Assembly (NCBI RefSeq): GCF_019083965.1
Contig: NZ_JAHRCY010000039.1
Span: forward strand, 1 to 62,050
Reading direction: 5' to 3'
Source of the DNA: Catellatospora tritici
GTDB lineage: Bacteria; Actinomycetota; Actinomycetes; Mycobacteriales; Micromonosporaceae
Length of the DNA stretch: 62,050 bases
The notes beneath the pieces were generated by a model that saw only the letters and a program-made list of their open reading frames with translations, was not told the DNA's origin and ran no database searches. A program made the position numbers and the translations under genes. This document shows positions 14,811 through 23,676 of the stretch, one piece after another (position 1 is the first letter of the stretch; each line of letters opens with the position of its first letter).

Positions 14811-15965
14811 GTGGAGCTGCGTTACGGAACCAACCCGCAGCAGGCGGCGAGTACCGCACCGGTGCGGCCCGGCCGGTGGCCGGTCCGGGTGCTGCAGGGC
14901 GGCCCGTCATACATCAACATGCTCGACGCGCTCAACAGCTGGCAACTGGTGCTGGAGGCCAGCCGGGCCCTGCACCGACCGGCCGCTACGTCCTTCAAGC
15001 ACGTCTCGCCTGCCGGAGCCGCGGTGGCCGGGCCCGTCGATGACGTCATCGCCGAGCTCTACGGCATCGACCGCACCGCCGTCGGGGCGCTCACCAGCGC
15101 CTACCTGCGGGCCCGTGATGCCGATCCGAAATCCTCCTACGGCGATTTCGTCGCCGTCTCGCACCCGGTCGACGCCGAACTCGCCGAACTGCTGACCGGC
15201 GTGGTCTGCGACGGCATCATCGCCCCCGGCTACGCGCCCGGCACCGTCGCGACGCTCAGCCGGAAGAAGAACGGCCGGTTCCTGGTCCTGGAAGCCGACG
15301 AGACCTACCCGCCCCCGCAGCACGAGGCACGCGAGGTGTTCGGCCTACGGCTGACCCAGCGGCGCGACGACGTGACGCTGTCCACCGCGCTGCTGAACGA
15401 CGTCGTGTGCGGCACGCTGTCCGCGACGGCTGCGGAGGATCTCCTGCTGGGCTTGGTCGTTCTGCGCTACACCCAGTCCAACTCCGTGTGCTACCTGCGC
15501 GGCGGGGCGACCCTGGGGATCGGCGCGGGCCAGCAGTCCCGCGTGGACTGCACTCGCCTGGCCGGCGCGAAGACCGACACCTGGTGGCTGCGACGCCACC
15601 CGGCAGTCCGTGCCCTCGCCTTCCAGCCACAGGTCCGACGCCAGGACCGAATCAACTGGCAGATCCGTTTCGTGGAGGGCGACCTCACCCCGGACGAGAA
15701 CAGACGCATGTCGACAGTACTGGCCACACCCGCACCCGAGCTGACCAACCTGCAGCGCACGCAGTGGCTGGTGGGTCTGGCCCAGGTGGCGTTCGTCTCG
15801 GACGGCGCCCTGCCGTTCCGCGACAACGTCGACCATGCCCACCGGCACGGTGTCGGCTACATCGCCGAACCGGGAGGATCGATCCGCGCCAGCGAAGTCG
15901 AGGACGCGTGCCGCGAGTATCAGATCGCGCTGGCGCGCACCGGACTGCGGCTGTTCCACCACTGA
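14811..15965 (+). CDS. Stand-alone AICAR formyltransferase (phosphoribosylaminoimidazolecarboxamide formyltransferase)
   Basis: A 384-aa protein equal to the formyltransferase half of PurH; the IMP cyclohydrolase half is absent. It transfers a formyl group from 10-formyl-THF to AICAR (ZMP). Visible are the Lys-His pair in SFKHVSPAGAAVA, SNSVCYLRGGATLGIGAGQQ with SRVD, and the C-terminal FRDNVDHAHRHGV with EPGGSIRASEV, all matching AICARFT domains. GTG 14811 follows AGGAGG at 6 bases. The upstream ZTP riboswitch ties its expression to folate or purine shortage. A normal bifunctional purH probably exists elsewhere. Confidence 0.92.
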   Translation: MELRYGTNPQQAASTAPVRPGRWPVRVLQGGPSYINMLDALNSWQLVLEASRALHRPAATSFKHVSPAGAAVAGPVDDVIAELYGIDRTAVGALTSAYLRARDADPKSSYGDFVAVSHPVDAELAELLTGVVCDGIIAPGYAPGTVATLSRKKNGRFLVLEADETYPPPQHEAREVFGLRLTQRRDDVTLSTALLNDVVCGTLSATAAEDLLLGLVVLRYTQSNSVCYLRGGATLGIGAGQQSRVDCTRLAGAKTDTWWLRRHPAVRALAFQPQVRRQDRINWQIRFVEGDLTPDENRRMSTVLATPAPELTNLQRTQWLVGLAQVAFVSDGALPFRDNVDHAHRHGVGYIAEPGGSIRASEVEDACREYQIALARTGLRLFHH

Positions 15966-16133
15966 GTGCCCGTCGCACCGCCGAATCCGACCGGACATGC
16001 CGGTCGCGGTTCGTCGCCGAGCCGTCACAACCGATTCACAACCACCCGGTCGTAGCCTGACGGTGGCCGTCGACGTCCCCAACCCGCCGTCGGATCGGCC
16101 GCGGCGAGAAGAGGCGGCCAGGAAAGGCGCCCC

Positions 16134-16655
16134 GTGATACGACTGCTTCGCCTACCGTTGCTGACCGCAGCCGCCGCTGCGGTGCTGCTGGCAGTTGCCC
16201 TGCTGCCCGGCCGCCCGGCCACCGCACCCATCAGCCCGGTGAACCTGACGCTGACTCTCAGCCCGTCACCGATTCTCAGCCCGTCACCGGCTCCCAGCCC
16301 GTCACCGACCCCGAGCGGCTGTGCCGGTTGCGTCCAGCCGCTGGACACGCTCTGCTGGGAAGGTCCACCGCGCTGCATGGTGCCGGTGCTGCGGGTACCG
16401 CCGCGCACCAATCTGGTCACGGCTCACTTCCGGACCGTCGCCATGTCGGCCAAGCCGGGGATCGACTACGTCGGCGTCACTTCGGGAACGCTGGTCATCC
16501 AGCCAAACCAGACCTCAGCCGAGATCGTGATCCAGCTGCTGCCCAATCCCACCCTGAACGAGGACCGGACGTTCGGCGTGGAGTTGTTCGCGGTGTCCGG
16601 CGCGGGCCTGGTCAGACCGATGGCCACCGTGACGATCAGACCGTCGCGGTCCTAG
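16134..16655 (+). CDS. Secreted Calx-beta-like domain protein
   Basis: A 173-aa protein from GTG 16134 with GGAAAGG upstream. Residues 1-30 form a signal peptide (LLTAAAAAVLLAVALLPG), then comes a Pro/Ser linker (LSPSPILSPSPAPSPSPTPS), then one Calx-beta-type domain (FRTVAMSAKPGIDYVGVTSG, PNQTSAEIVIQLLPNPTLNE). Such domains bind Ca2+ or act as extracellular spacers. A small Cys cluster (GCAGC and two later Cys) may form disulfides. Its TAG overlaps the opposite TAG of the AfsR-type gene in a shared CTAG. Confidence 0.75.
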   Translation: MIRLLRLPLLTAAAAAVLLAVALLPGRPATAPISPVNLTLTLSPSPILSPSPAPSPSPTPSGCAGCVQPLDTLCWEGPPRCMVPVLRVPPRTNLVTAHFRTVAMSAKPGIDYVGVTSGTLVIQPNQTSAEIVIQLLPNPTLNEDRTFGVELFAVSGAGLVRPMATVTIRPSRS

Positions 16656-19600
16656 TCGGCGTCGGCGGACGCCGCGGCGACGGCGTCAACCTGTCGGAAG
16701 AGATCTACGGCCAGCTCGTGATGGTGACGCGCCTGCGGAGAGCGCCCGGCGCGTGCGGCGAGCTGGCCCAGATCGCGGTGGATCGCGGCGGCCTCGTACG
16801 GGTCCGGCGCGAGTTCCCGGGCCGCCAGGGCCCGGCTCAGATATTCACCGGCCGCCGTCACCTCGCCCGCGGCGAGAGCGATGCGCCCGAGGTGGGCCAG
16901 CGCGATCGCCTCCTGGTGCGGGTCGGCCAGTTCTCGGCTGAGGGCCAGCGACTGGAGAAAGCGTTCGGTGGCCGAGGTGAACCGCTGCCGGGCGAACTCG
17001 GTGAGGCCGAGGTTGTTCAGCGTCTCGGCTTCATAGCGGCGGTCACCGGCCTGGCGCCGCAGGATCAGCGCGTCGTGGAACCGGGCCGTGGCGAGGTCCC
17101 ACTCGCCCCGGTCCCGGTGGGCCTGGCCCAGGCCGCCCAGCGCCGCGGCCTCCAACCGTGGATTGCCGATCTCGCGGCTGGCGGCCAGCGCGCGACTGAG
17201 ATGGTCGAGGGCCAGATCGGCGCGGCCCATGCGGACGTAGGCGTCACCCAGGTTGCTCAGCGTCAGTGCGACGCCCAGCGTGTTGCCCTCGGCCAGGTGC
17301 AACGCCAGGGCCTGACCGTAGGCGTCGACGGCTTCGGCGAAGCGTCTGGCGCTCGCGTAGGTGACCGCGAGGTTGTTGCGCACGTGGGCTTCCCCCCGCT
17401 TGTCACCCTGCGCCCGCAGCACCTCCAGCGCCTGATTCAGGGTGGTCAACGCTTCGTCGAAGCGGCGGGTCGTCAGGTACGCCACGCCCAGGCCGCTGCC
17501 CATCAACCCCTCGGCCACGGGATCGCCGGCGGCTCGGGCGGCGGCCAGACCGAGTCGGCAGAGCTGGATACGCTGCGTCCAGTGGCCCCGGGAGTCGAAG
17601 AAGCCAGTGACCAGGTAGGTCATCTGCCAGGCCACGTCGGGGCGGCCGTGGTCCATGGCGCAGGTCAGGATCGGCTGCAGGTTGTCGCGCTCGCCGTCGA
17701 GGAAGGACAACGCCTGGTCGGCCTCGGCCCGGAACGGCAACGTCGCCGGGGGGTGACCGACCACGACGCGGACCCGGTCACGACCCCGGTCGACGATCTT
17801 GTTGGCGGCGTCGGCGATGGCGAGGTACCAGTCGAGGATCCGGGCCACGATATCGGCCCGGACCTGCTCGGACTCGCCACGGTGGGCGCATTCGCGCGCG
17901 TACAGGCGGATGAGGTCGTGGAAGCGGTAGCGGCCGTTGGCCACCTCGGTGACGAGGTGGACTGCGGCCAGTTCGTCCAGTGCGCGCCGGGCCGCGGTGG
18001 GGGCGACGTCGGCGGCCGCCGCGGCCAGATGGGGGCCGAAGGTGGTGCCCGGGTGCACGCCCAGTGCGCGGAACACGCGGGCGGTGACCGGCTCCAGAAC
18101 CTCGTACGTGGTCGCGAAGACCGCCCGCAGATTGCGGGAGTCGCCTTCGACCGACAGTTCGTCGAGCCGCTCGCCGGTGGTCAACTCGTCGGTCAGGTCG
18201 GCGATGTCCCGCATCGGTCGGGAGGTCAGCTTGGCCGCCGCGATCTGCAGGGCCAGCGGCATGCGGTCACACAGCTCGACCAGCCGGACGGCGCTGTCGG
18301 GCTCTCGGGCCAGCCGCTGGGTACCCAGCACGGCGTCGAGCAGATTCAGCGCCTCGTCGGGGCGCAGCGCGTCGAGGTCGATCACCTTGACCGCGTGATG
18401 GGTCTTCAGCGCGGTCAGCCGGTGGCGGGAGGTCACCACCAGCAGCGTGCCGGTGTTCGCCGGTACGAGGGGAAGGATCTGCGCGACGGTGCCGGCGTTG
18501 TCGGCCAGGATCAGCATCCGTCGATCGCGCGTCAGTGAGCGGTACAGGCCCACGCGGTCGGGTTCGTCGGCCGGGCTGCCCCGATCGGGCTGGTCGAGGC
18601 TGGTCAGCACGTGGGCCAGCGCTTCGGCCGGGGGCATCGCCACGGCCGGGTCGTGGCCGCGCAGGTCGAGGAACACCTGCCCGTCGGGGAAGTCCGCGGC
18701 GGCACGATGGCCCCACTGGACGGCCAGCGCGGTCTTGCCCATGCCTGCCGCGCCGGAGATCACCACGACCCGGACGTCGGGGTCGGCGACGACGGCGTCC
18801 AGTTGCGCGAGCTCAGCGCGACGGCCGATGAAGTGCCCGACCGAGCCGGGGAGCTCGGCCGGACGGGGGCGAGGCCGAGTGAGCGGCGACGTTACCGGTA
18901 CGGTTGGCGGCCCGTGGTGGTCGAGCGCGGGATCGCGGCGCAGCATCTGTACATACAGGACAGCCAGCTCCGAGCCGGGTTCGGCGCCCAGCTCCTCGCG
19001 GAGGTGGACCCGAAGCAGGTGGTAGAGGTTGAGCGCGTCGGTGGTCCGGCCGCACCGGTACAGCGCGAGCAGTGCGAGTCCGACCAGGCGCTCGTGGAAC
19101 GGATACCGCGTCAGCAGGCGCTGCAGCTCGCCGACGGCGACCGTGTGTCGGCCCAGGCGCAGCTCGCCCTCCCAGAGGTCGCACAGGGCGGCCAGCCTCA
19201 CCTCCTCGAGTCGGACCAGTTCGCCCGCCGCCCAGCCGTACGCCTCGGCACCGGCGAAGGCGTCGCCACGCCACAGGTCCAACGCGCGGTGCAGTCGGCT
19301 GACGGCTGCCGGGTCGGCGCCCTCGGCCAGTTCGCCGCGTGCCAGTCGCACCTCGCGTTCGAAGCGGTGTGTGTCCACGGCGGCCGGATCGATGGCCAGC
19401 TGGTAGCCGGAGTCGTTGGTGTGCACCAGATCGACGAGTCCGCAGTCGTCGAGTGCCTGCCGAAGTCGCGCGATGTGGCTGTGCAGCGTCTTCACGGCCG
19501 TACGCGGCGGTTCGTCGCCCCACAGGCCGTCGACCAGCCACGTCCGGGAGACCGTGTCGGGCGCACCGAGCGCCAGCAGTCCCACCAGCGCGGGCTGGCG

Positions 19601-19705
19601 GTTGCCGGTGAACACGGCGGGTCCGGCGGGTCCGGTCACCTCGATCGGGCCGAGAAGCCGGATGCGCGGCGGCGGCTCGGTCGGAGCGGATCCGGTCGGT
19701 GGCAT
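16652..19705 (-). CDS. AfsR/SARP-family regulator with NB-ARC and TPR domains
   Basis: A 1017-aa cytosolic protein. Residues 1-100 are an OmpR-like winged helix (RIRLLGPIEVTGPAGPAV ... RTAVKTLHSHIARLRQALDD). About 100-250 is the bacterial transcriptional activation (BTAD) domain. About 290-600 is NB-ARC, with Walker A GAAGMGKTAL and Walker B-type MLILADNAGTV. About 690-1000 is a run of TPRs. AfsR-type proteins activate secondary-metabolite or morphological genes, with ATP binding and TPR-partner sensing. GAAGGAGG precedes ATG 19705; longer starts were rejected. It is divergent from a secreted protein gene, a possible direct target. Confidence 0.92.
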   Translation of the reverse strand: MPPTGSAPTEPPPRIRLLGPIEVTGPAGPAVFTGNRQPALVGLLALGAPDTVSRTWLVDGLWGDEPPRTAVKTLHSHIARLRQALDDCGLVDLVHTNDSGYQLAIDPAAVDTHRFEREVRLARGELAEGADPAAVSRLHRALDLWRGDAFAGAEAYGWAAGELVRLEEVRLAALCDLWEGELRLGRHTVAVGELQRLLTRYPFHERLVGLALLALYRCGRTTDALNLYHLLRVHLREELGAEPGSELAVLYVQMLRRDPALDHHGPPTVPVTSPLTRPRPRPAELPGSVGHFIGRRAELAQLDAVVADPDVRVVVISGAAGMGKTALAVQWGHRAAADFPDGQVFLDLRGHDPAVAMPPAEALAHVLTSLDQPDRGSPADEPDRVGLYRSLTRDRRMLILADNAGTVAQILPLVPANTGTLLVVTSRHRLTALKTHHAVKVIDLDALRPDEALNLLDAVLGTQRLAREPDSAVRLVELCDRMPLALQIAAAKLTSRPMRDIADLTDELTTGERLDELSVEGDSRNLRAVFATTYEVLEPVTARVFRALGVHPGTTFGPHLAAAAADVAPTAARRALDELAAVHLVTEVANGRYRFHDLIRLYARECAHRGESEQVRADIVARILDWYLAIADAANKIVDRGRDRVRVVVGHPPATLPFRAEADQALSFLDGERDNLQPILTCAMDHGRPDVAWQMTYLVTGFFDSRGHWTQRIQLCRLGLAAARAAGDPVAEGLMGSGLGVAYLTTRRFDEALTTLNQALEVLRAQGDKRGEAHVRNNLAVTYASARRFAEAVDAYGQALALHLAEGNTLGVALTLSNLGDAYVRMGRADLALDHLSRALAASREIGNPRLEAAALGGLGQAHRDRGEWDLATARFHDALILRRQAGDRRYEAETLNNLGLTEFARQRFTSATERFLQSLALSRELADPHQEAIALAHLGRIALAAGEVTAAGEYLSRALAARELAPDPYEAAAIHRDLGQLAARAGRSPQARHHHELAVDLFRQVDAVAAASADAD

Positions 19706-19892
19706 CGAAGCCTCCTTCGCGTCCGCTCGCGCCCCGGACGCGAGACAGTCATGACCAACGATCTCCATTTCGAGAATAGGTCGTGATCGATAAATGCGAC
19801 AACCATCTCGCAGCCGGATGACAGTCGCCGACTGATAGGAGTCTGCCAATGCGTTGGCGTCCGCCGACGCGGCACACGGCAGGAGGATCTCC

Positions 19893-20948
19893 ATGAACAC
19901 AGCGGATCGGCCGAAGCGTCGATCAGGTCTGCGACTGGTCATCGGCGCCGCGCTGACCGCCCTGGTGGTCATCTCGGCGGCGGGCGTCGCCGTGGCCGGC
20001 AGCGGCGGCGCGCAACCGACCGCCAGTGGCCGCACCGACGCCTATACCCGGGACCAGGTCGGCGACATCGGCATCGAGCCCAACCCGTCGGCGCTGCCGT
20101 TCTGGGCCAGCCCCGACATCAAGGTCTGCGCGACCGCGCTCGGCTGCGCCGCCGACCAGCCCCTGACCGTGGGCGGCACGGCCTACATCTTCATCACCCT
20201 GAACAATCCCGGGCCGTACGGCAGCGGGGTCAGCACCGGTGTCATGAACGTCTACTGGACGCTGCTCGGCGGCGCGGCCCAGTGGCCGACCGACTGGACC
20301 TCGATCGGCGCGGTCGCGGTGACCGCGGCGCCGGGCGTCACCACGATCACCATCCCGTGGATCAACGTACCCGACGACGGTCCGGCCCCGGGCGCCCACT
20401 TCTGCCTGCTGAGCCGGTGGGTGTCGCCGACCGACCCGTTCACCTTCGAGGGTCCGAACACGGTGGCCAACACGACGGCCAACAACAACATCTCGTGGCA
20501 CAACGTGGCCCCGATCCCGGTCGTCACCAGCTCCAGCTCCGGCACGACCGTGCCGTTCGCCATCGGCAACGTGGCGGGCGTGCCGACCGCCAACGATCTC
20601 GTCTTCGGCGAGGGGGCCGACCGGCACTTCGCGGCCGTCGGCGGCAAGGTCGTGGTGGACCTCGGTGCGCAGCTGTTCCAGCGCTGGGTGCAGGCAGGTG
20701 CGAAGGGCACCGGGATCCAGCGCATCGGCGGTACGAAGATCGCGATCCTCGACCTGGCCAAGGCGCGGATCGCCGGGATCACCATCAACCCGGGTGAGCG
20801 GCCGCAGGTGCTGCTGATGTTCACCGCGGCCCAGCCGACGACGACCGTCTTCCCGATCACGGTCACCCAGTTCGGTCCGGGCCAGGCCGGTGCGCAGCCG
20901 ACCGACATCGGCGGCGTCCGGTACGACGTCACCGTCGGACAGGAATAG
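19893..20948 (+). CDS. Secreted protein of unknown function
   Basis: A 351-aa protein from ATG 19893 (GGAGG 8 bases upstream). Residues 1-35 are a signal peptide (LRLVIGAALTALVVISAAGVAVAG). The mature part is beta-rich and contains two Ig-like stretches (PLTVGGTAYIFITLNNPGPY; ERPQVLLMFTAAQPTTTVF) and one Cys pair (VCATALGCAADQ). The first stretch resembles proteins with a choice-of-anchor or fibronectin-like fold. It is divergent from the SARP gene, which may control it. Confidence 0.75.
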   Translation: MNTADRPKRRSGLRLVIGAALTALVVISAAGVAVAGSGGAQPTASGRTDAYTRDQVGDIGIEPNPSALPFWASPDIKVCATALGCAADQPLTVGGTAYIFITLNNPGPYGSGVSTGVMNVYWTLLGGAAQWPTDWTSIGAVAVTAAPGVTTITIPWINVPDDGPAPGAHFCLLSRWVSPTDPFTFEGPNTVANTTANNNISWHNVAPIPVVTSSSSGTTVPFAIGNVAGVPTANDLVFGEGADRHFAAVGGKVVVDLGAQLFQRWVQAGAKGTGIQRIGGTKIAILDLAKARIAGITINPGERPQVLLMFTAAQPTTTVFPITVTQFGPGQAGAQPTDIGGVRYDVTVGQE

Positions 20949-20959
20949 GCGCGACGCCG

Positions 20960-21000
20960 CGATGGTGGCGACCCTTGCCGGGCCGGGGTCGCCGCCATCG
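20960..21000. terminator. Bidirectional terminator between convergent genes
   Basis: Arms 20960-20974 and 20986-21000 pair over 15 bp with one wobble. The hairpin ends right at the stop codon of the CE7 esterase gene and follows the secreted protein gene. Confidence 0.8.
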
Positions 21001-21001
21001 C

Positions 21002-21958
21002 TCAGGTGAGGCCGAAGACGCGGTCGAAGAAGTCCAGCCGGGCCGCGTCCTGCACCGCCTCGCCGCCCTTGTGTCCGTTGAACGGATACACCTCGATGGC
21101 CTTGGGCCCGGCGTAGCGGTGGAAGGCGGCGTACACGGTTGACGGCGGGCAGCTGGCGTCCATGTGAGCCACGCTGAACAGGGCTGGGACGCGGGCCCGA
21201 TCGGCGAACAGCACTCCGTCGAAATAGGAGAGGGTATGGAACACCTGCCGCTCGCGGTCGCGGTGCACGCCGAGGTAGGCGGCCAGTTCCGGGTAGGGCC
21301 CGGCGGTGGCCAGCTGCGCGCCCCGGCGCATCTCGCACAGGAACGGGACGTCCGGCGCAGCCGCGACCAGGTCGGGCACCAGCGCGGCGACGGCCAGAGC
21401 CAGGCCGCCGCCCTGGCTTTCGCCGGTGACCGCGACCCGGTCCGGATCGACCAGCGGATGGGTCCGGGCCGCGGCCACGGCCCGGACGGCGTCGGTGATC
21501 ACCCGCCGGTAGTAGTGGTGGTGCGGGTCGAGCACCCCGCGGGTGAGAAATCCCGGGAAGTGTGGGTCGGACCCGGCCGGATCAGGGGTATGGCCGTGCC
21601 GCCACCCGCTGCCCTGGCCGCGTACGTCCAGGAACAGGTGCGCGTATCCGGCGGCGGCGTAGAGCAGGCACTGGTGGGCCAGCCCCCGCCCGCCGCCGTA
21701 GCCGGGGAACTCCACCACGCAGGGCAGCGGGCTGGCCGCGCCCTTCGGCACGGCCAGCCACGCCTTGACCGGGTCGCCGCCGAACCCGGCGAAGCCGACG
21801 TCGTACACCTCGACGGTCCGCCGCCAGGCGGAGGTGAAGACCGCCTCCAGCGGCCGCGACCCGGCCTCGGCCAGCGTCCGCGCCCAGAACTCGTCGAAGT
21901 CGTCCGGCGCCCGCAGCGTGCTGTGGTAGGCCTCGGGGTCCGGTTCGGTGATCGGCAT
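21002..21958 (-). CDS. Carbohydrate esterase family 7 (acetylxylan esterase / cephalosporin-C deacetylase)
   Basis: A 318-aa alpha/beta hydrolase without signal peptide, so cytosolic. CE7 marks are RGQGSGWR, the nucleophile elbow GESQGG (Ser near residue 177), Asp in AHMDASCPPST (near 265) and His in NGHKGGE (near 294). CE7 enzymes remove acetyl groups from short imported xylo- or other oligosaccharides. It is the last gene of the lacI-FAD-SBP-permease-permease operon, 4 bases after malG, fitting deacetylation of sugars brought in by that transporter. Confidence 0.9.
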   Translation of the reverse strand: MPITEPDPEAYHSTLRAPDDFDEFWARTLAEAGSRPLEAVFTSAWRRTVEVYDVGFAGFGGDPVKAWLAVPKGAASPLPCVVEFPGYGGGRGLAHQCLLYAAAGYAHLFLDVRGQGSGWRHGHTPDPAGSDPHFPGFLTRGVLDPHHHYYRRVITDAVRAVAAARTHPLVDPDRVAVTGESQGGGLALAVAALVPDLVAAAPDVPFLCEMRRGAQLATAGPYPELAAYLGVHRDRERQVFHTLSYFDGVLFADRARVPALFSVAHMDASCPPSTVYAAFHRYAGPKAIEVYPFNGHKGGEAVQDAARLDFFDRVFGLT

Positions 21959-21962
21959 CGCC

Positions 21963-22793
21963 TCAGCCCTTCACCCCGGTGTGGGCCAGACCCTCGATGA
22001 ACTGCCGCTGCGCGATGACGAACACGACCAGCACCGGCAGCGCGGTCATCGACGCGGCCGACAGCTGCACGTCCCACATCGGGCCGCCGTACGCGTCGAC
22101 GAACTGGGTCAGCGCCTGCGGCAGCGTGAACTTCTCCGCCGAGGACAGGAACACGATCGGTTCCAGGTAGAGGTTCCAGCTGTGCAGGAACGTGAAGATC
22201 GCGACCGCGCCCAGGGCCGGGCGGGCCAGCGGCAGCGCGATGCGACCGAACACGGCGAACCGGCCCAGCCCGTCGACCCGGCCCGCCTCCTCCAGCTCGT
22301 ACGGCAGCGCCAGGAAGAACTGGCGCATGATGAACGTGGCCAGCACGCTGGGCGCGCCCAGGATCGGCACCAGGATCAGCGGCCAGTGCGTGTCGACCAT
22401 GCCCCAGCGGTGGAACATCTGGAACAGCGGCACGATGGTGACCTCGCTCGGGATGAGCAGCCCGGTCAGCACCACCAGGAACAGCACGTTCGCGCCCCGG
22501 AACCGGATGCGCGCGAACGCGTACCCGGCCAGCGAGGACACCGCCAGCGTCCCGACCGTCACCAGCGCGGCGATGTACATGCTGTTGAAGTACTGCCGCG
22601 CGAACGGCTGCAGCGTGAACGCCTCCCGGTAGGCGTCGAAGCTGAACGTGTCGGGCCACAGCGTCGGCGGGAACGCGAAGATCTCGCTCACCGGCTTGAC
22701 CGACGAGGTCAGCATCCACCAGGTCGGGAACAGGAACGGCAGCGCCAGCAGGCACAGCACGCCGTAGACCGCGGTCTTGGCCCTACGACTCAT
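21963..22793 (-). CDS. Sugar ABC transporter permease, MalG type
   Basis: A 276-aa protein with six membrane helices (YGVLCLLALPFLFPTWWMLT ... VLVVFVIAQRQFIEGL). The cytosolic EAA loop motif is in YELEEAGRVDGLGRFAVFGRI, the contact site for the ATPase subunit. It ends FIEGLAHTGVKG, as CUT1 MalG proteins do. It starts inside the end of the MalF gene (11-base overlap), so the two are translated together. No ATPase gene is in the operon; a shared MsmK-type ATPase elsewhere is expected. Confidence 0.93.
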   Translation of the reverse strand: MSRRAKTAVYGVLCLLALPFLFPTWWMLTSSVKPVSEIFAFPPTLWPDTFSFDAYREAFTLQPFARQYFNSMYIAALVTVGTLAVSSLAGYAFARIRFRGANVLFLVVLTGLLIPSEVTIVPLFQMFHRWGMVDTHWPLILVPILGAPSVLATFIMRQFFLALPYELEEAGRVDGLGRFAVFGRIALPLARPALGAVAIFTFLHSWNLYLEPIVFLSSAEKFTLPQALTQFVDAYGGPMWDVQLSAASMTALPVLVVFVIAQRQFIEGLAHTGVKG

Positions 22794-23676
22794 GGAAGAC
22801 CCACTTCCTGCGCATGCGCCACTGCACGACCGTCAGCAGCAGCACGATGGCGAACAGCAGCACCGACAGCGTCGCGCCGTAGCCGAAGTGATGGAACTGG
22901 AACGCCTGCTGGTACAGGTAGTAGACGAGCACCGTGGTGGAGGTCCCCGGGCCGCCCTGGGTGAGCACCGCGATCTGGGCGAACACCTGCAGCGACCCGA
23001 CCACGGTGATGATCGAGGTGAGCAGGATGGTCGGGCTGATCATCGGCACGGTCACGCTGCGGAACTGCCGCCACCGGCTGGCCCCGTCGACGGTGGCCGC
23101 CTCGTACAGGCTGCCGGGCACGCCCTGCAGCGCGGCCAGGAACAGCACCATGTTCAAGCCCACGTTCTTGACCACCTGCACCACGATCACCGACACCATC
23201 GCGGTGCCGCCCTCCCGCAGCCAGTTCGGTCCGTCGACGCCGACCGCCTTGAGCAGCCCGTTGATGCCGCCGTCGTCCTGGAGCAGGAAGCCCCAGACGA
23301 TCGTCCAGGCGACCAGGCTCACCACGACGGGAGAGAAGAACACGGTACGGAAGAACGTGGTGCCGCGCAGCCGCTGGTTGAGCAGCACCGCCAGCAGCAG
23401 CGCCAGGGTCAGGTTGAGCACCACCAGGCCGACCGAGAACAGCCCGGTCGCGGCCAGCACGTCACCCAGGCGCGGGTCGTCCAGCAGCGCCCGGTAGTTG
23501 TCGGTGCCGGTGAAGGTGAAGGTGTCGGCGAGCACGTTCCACTCGTGCAGGCTGTACCAGACGGTCAGCGCCAGCGGGGTGAAGACGAACAGCACCGACC
23601 CGACCAGTTGCGGGGCGATGAACAGGTAGCCGGCGAGGTGGTCGCGCCGGCTACCGGTCCAGAAGGGTCGGTTCAC
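22783..23676 (-). CDS. Sugar ABC transporter permease, MalF type
   Basis: A 297-aa protein with six helices. It starts at GTG 23676, which overlaps the TGA of the binding protein as GTGA (translational coupling). The EAA loop is in GSLYEAATVDGASRWRQFRSV. The N-terminus, RRDHLAGYLFIAPQLVGSVLF, is standard for CUT1 permeases such as those for oligosaccharides. It forms a heterodimer with the MalG-type partner. Confidence 0.93.
   Translation of the reverse strand: MNRPFWTGSRRDHLAGYLFIAPQLVGSVLFVFTPLALTVWYSLHEWNVLADTFTFTGTDNYRALLDDPRLGDVLAATGLFSVGLVVLNLTLALLLAVLLNQRLRGTTFFRTVFFSPVVVSLVAWTIVWGFLLQDDGGINGLLKAVGVDGPNWLREGGTAMVSVIVVQVVKNVGLNMVLFLAALQGVPGSLYEAATVDGASRWRQFRSVTVPMISPTILLTSIITVVGSLQVFAQIAVLTQGGPGTSTTVLVYYLYQQAFQFHHFGYGATLSVLLFAIVLLLTVVQWRMRRKWVFHES

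Noticed and set aside
16328..18538. 736-codon open frame antisense to the SARP regulator
   Set aside because: Shadow of the TPR/NB-ARC codons; no domain.
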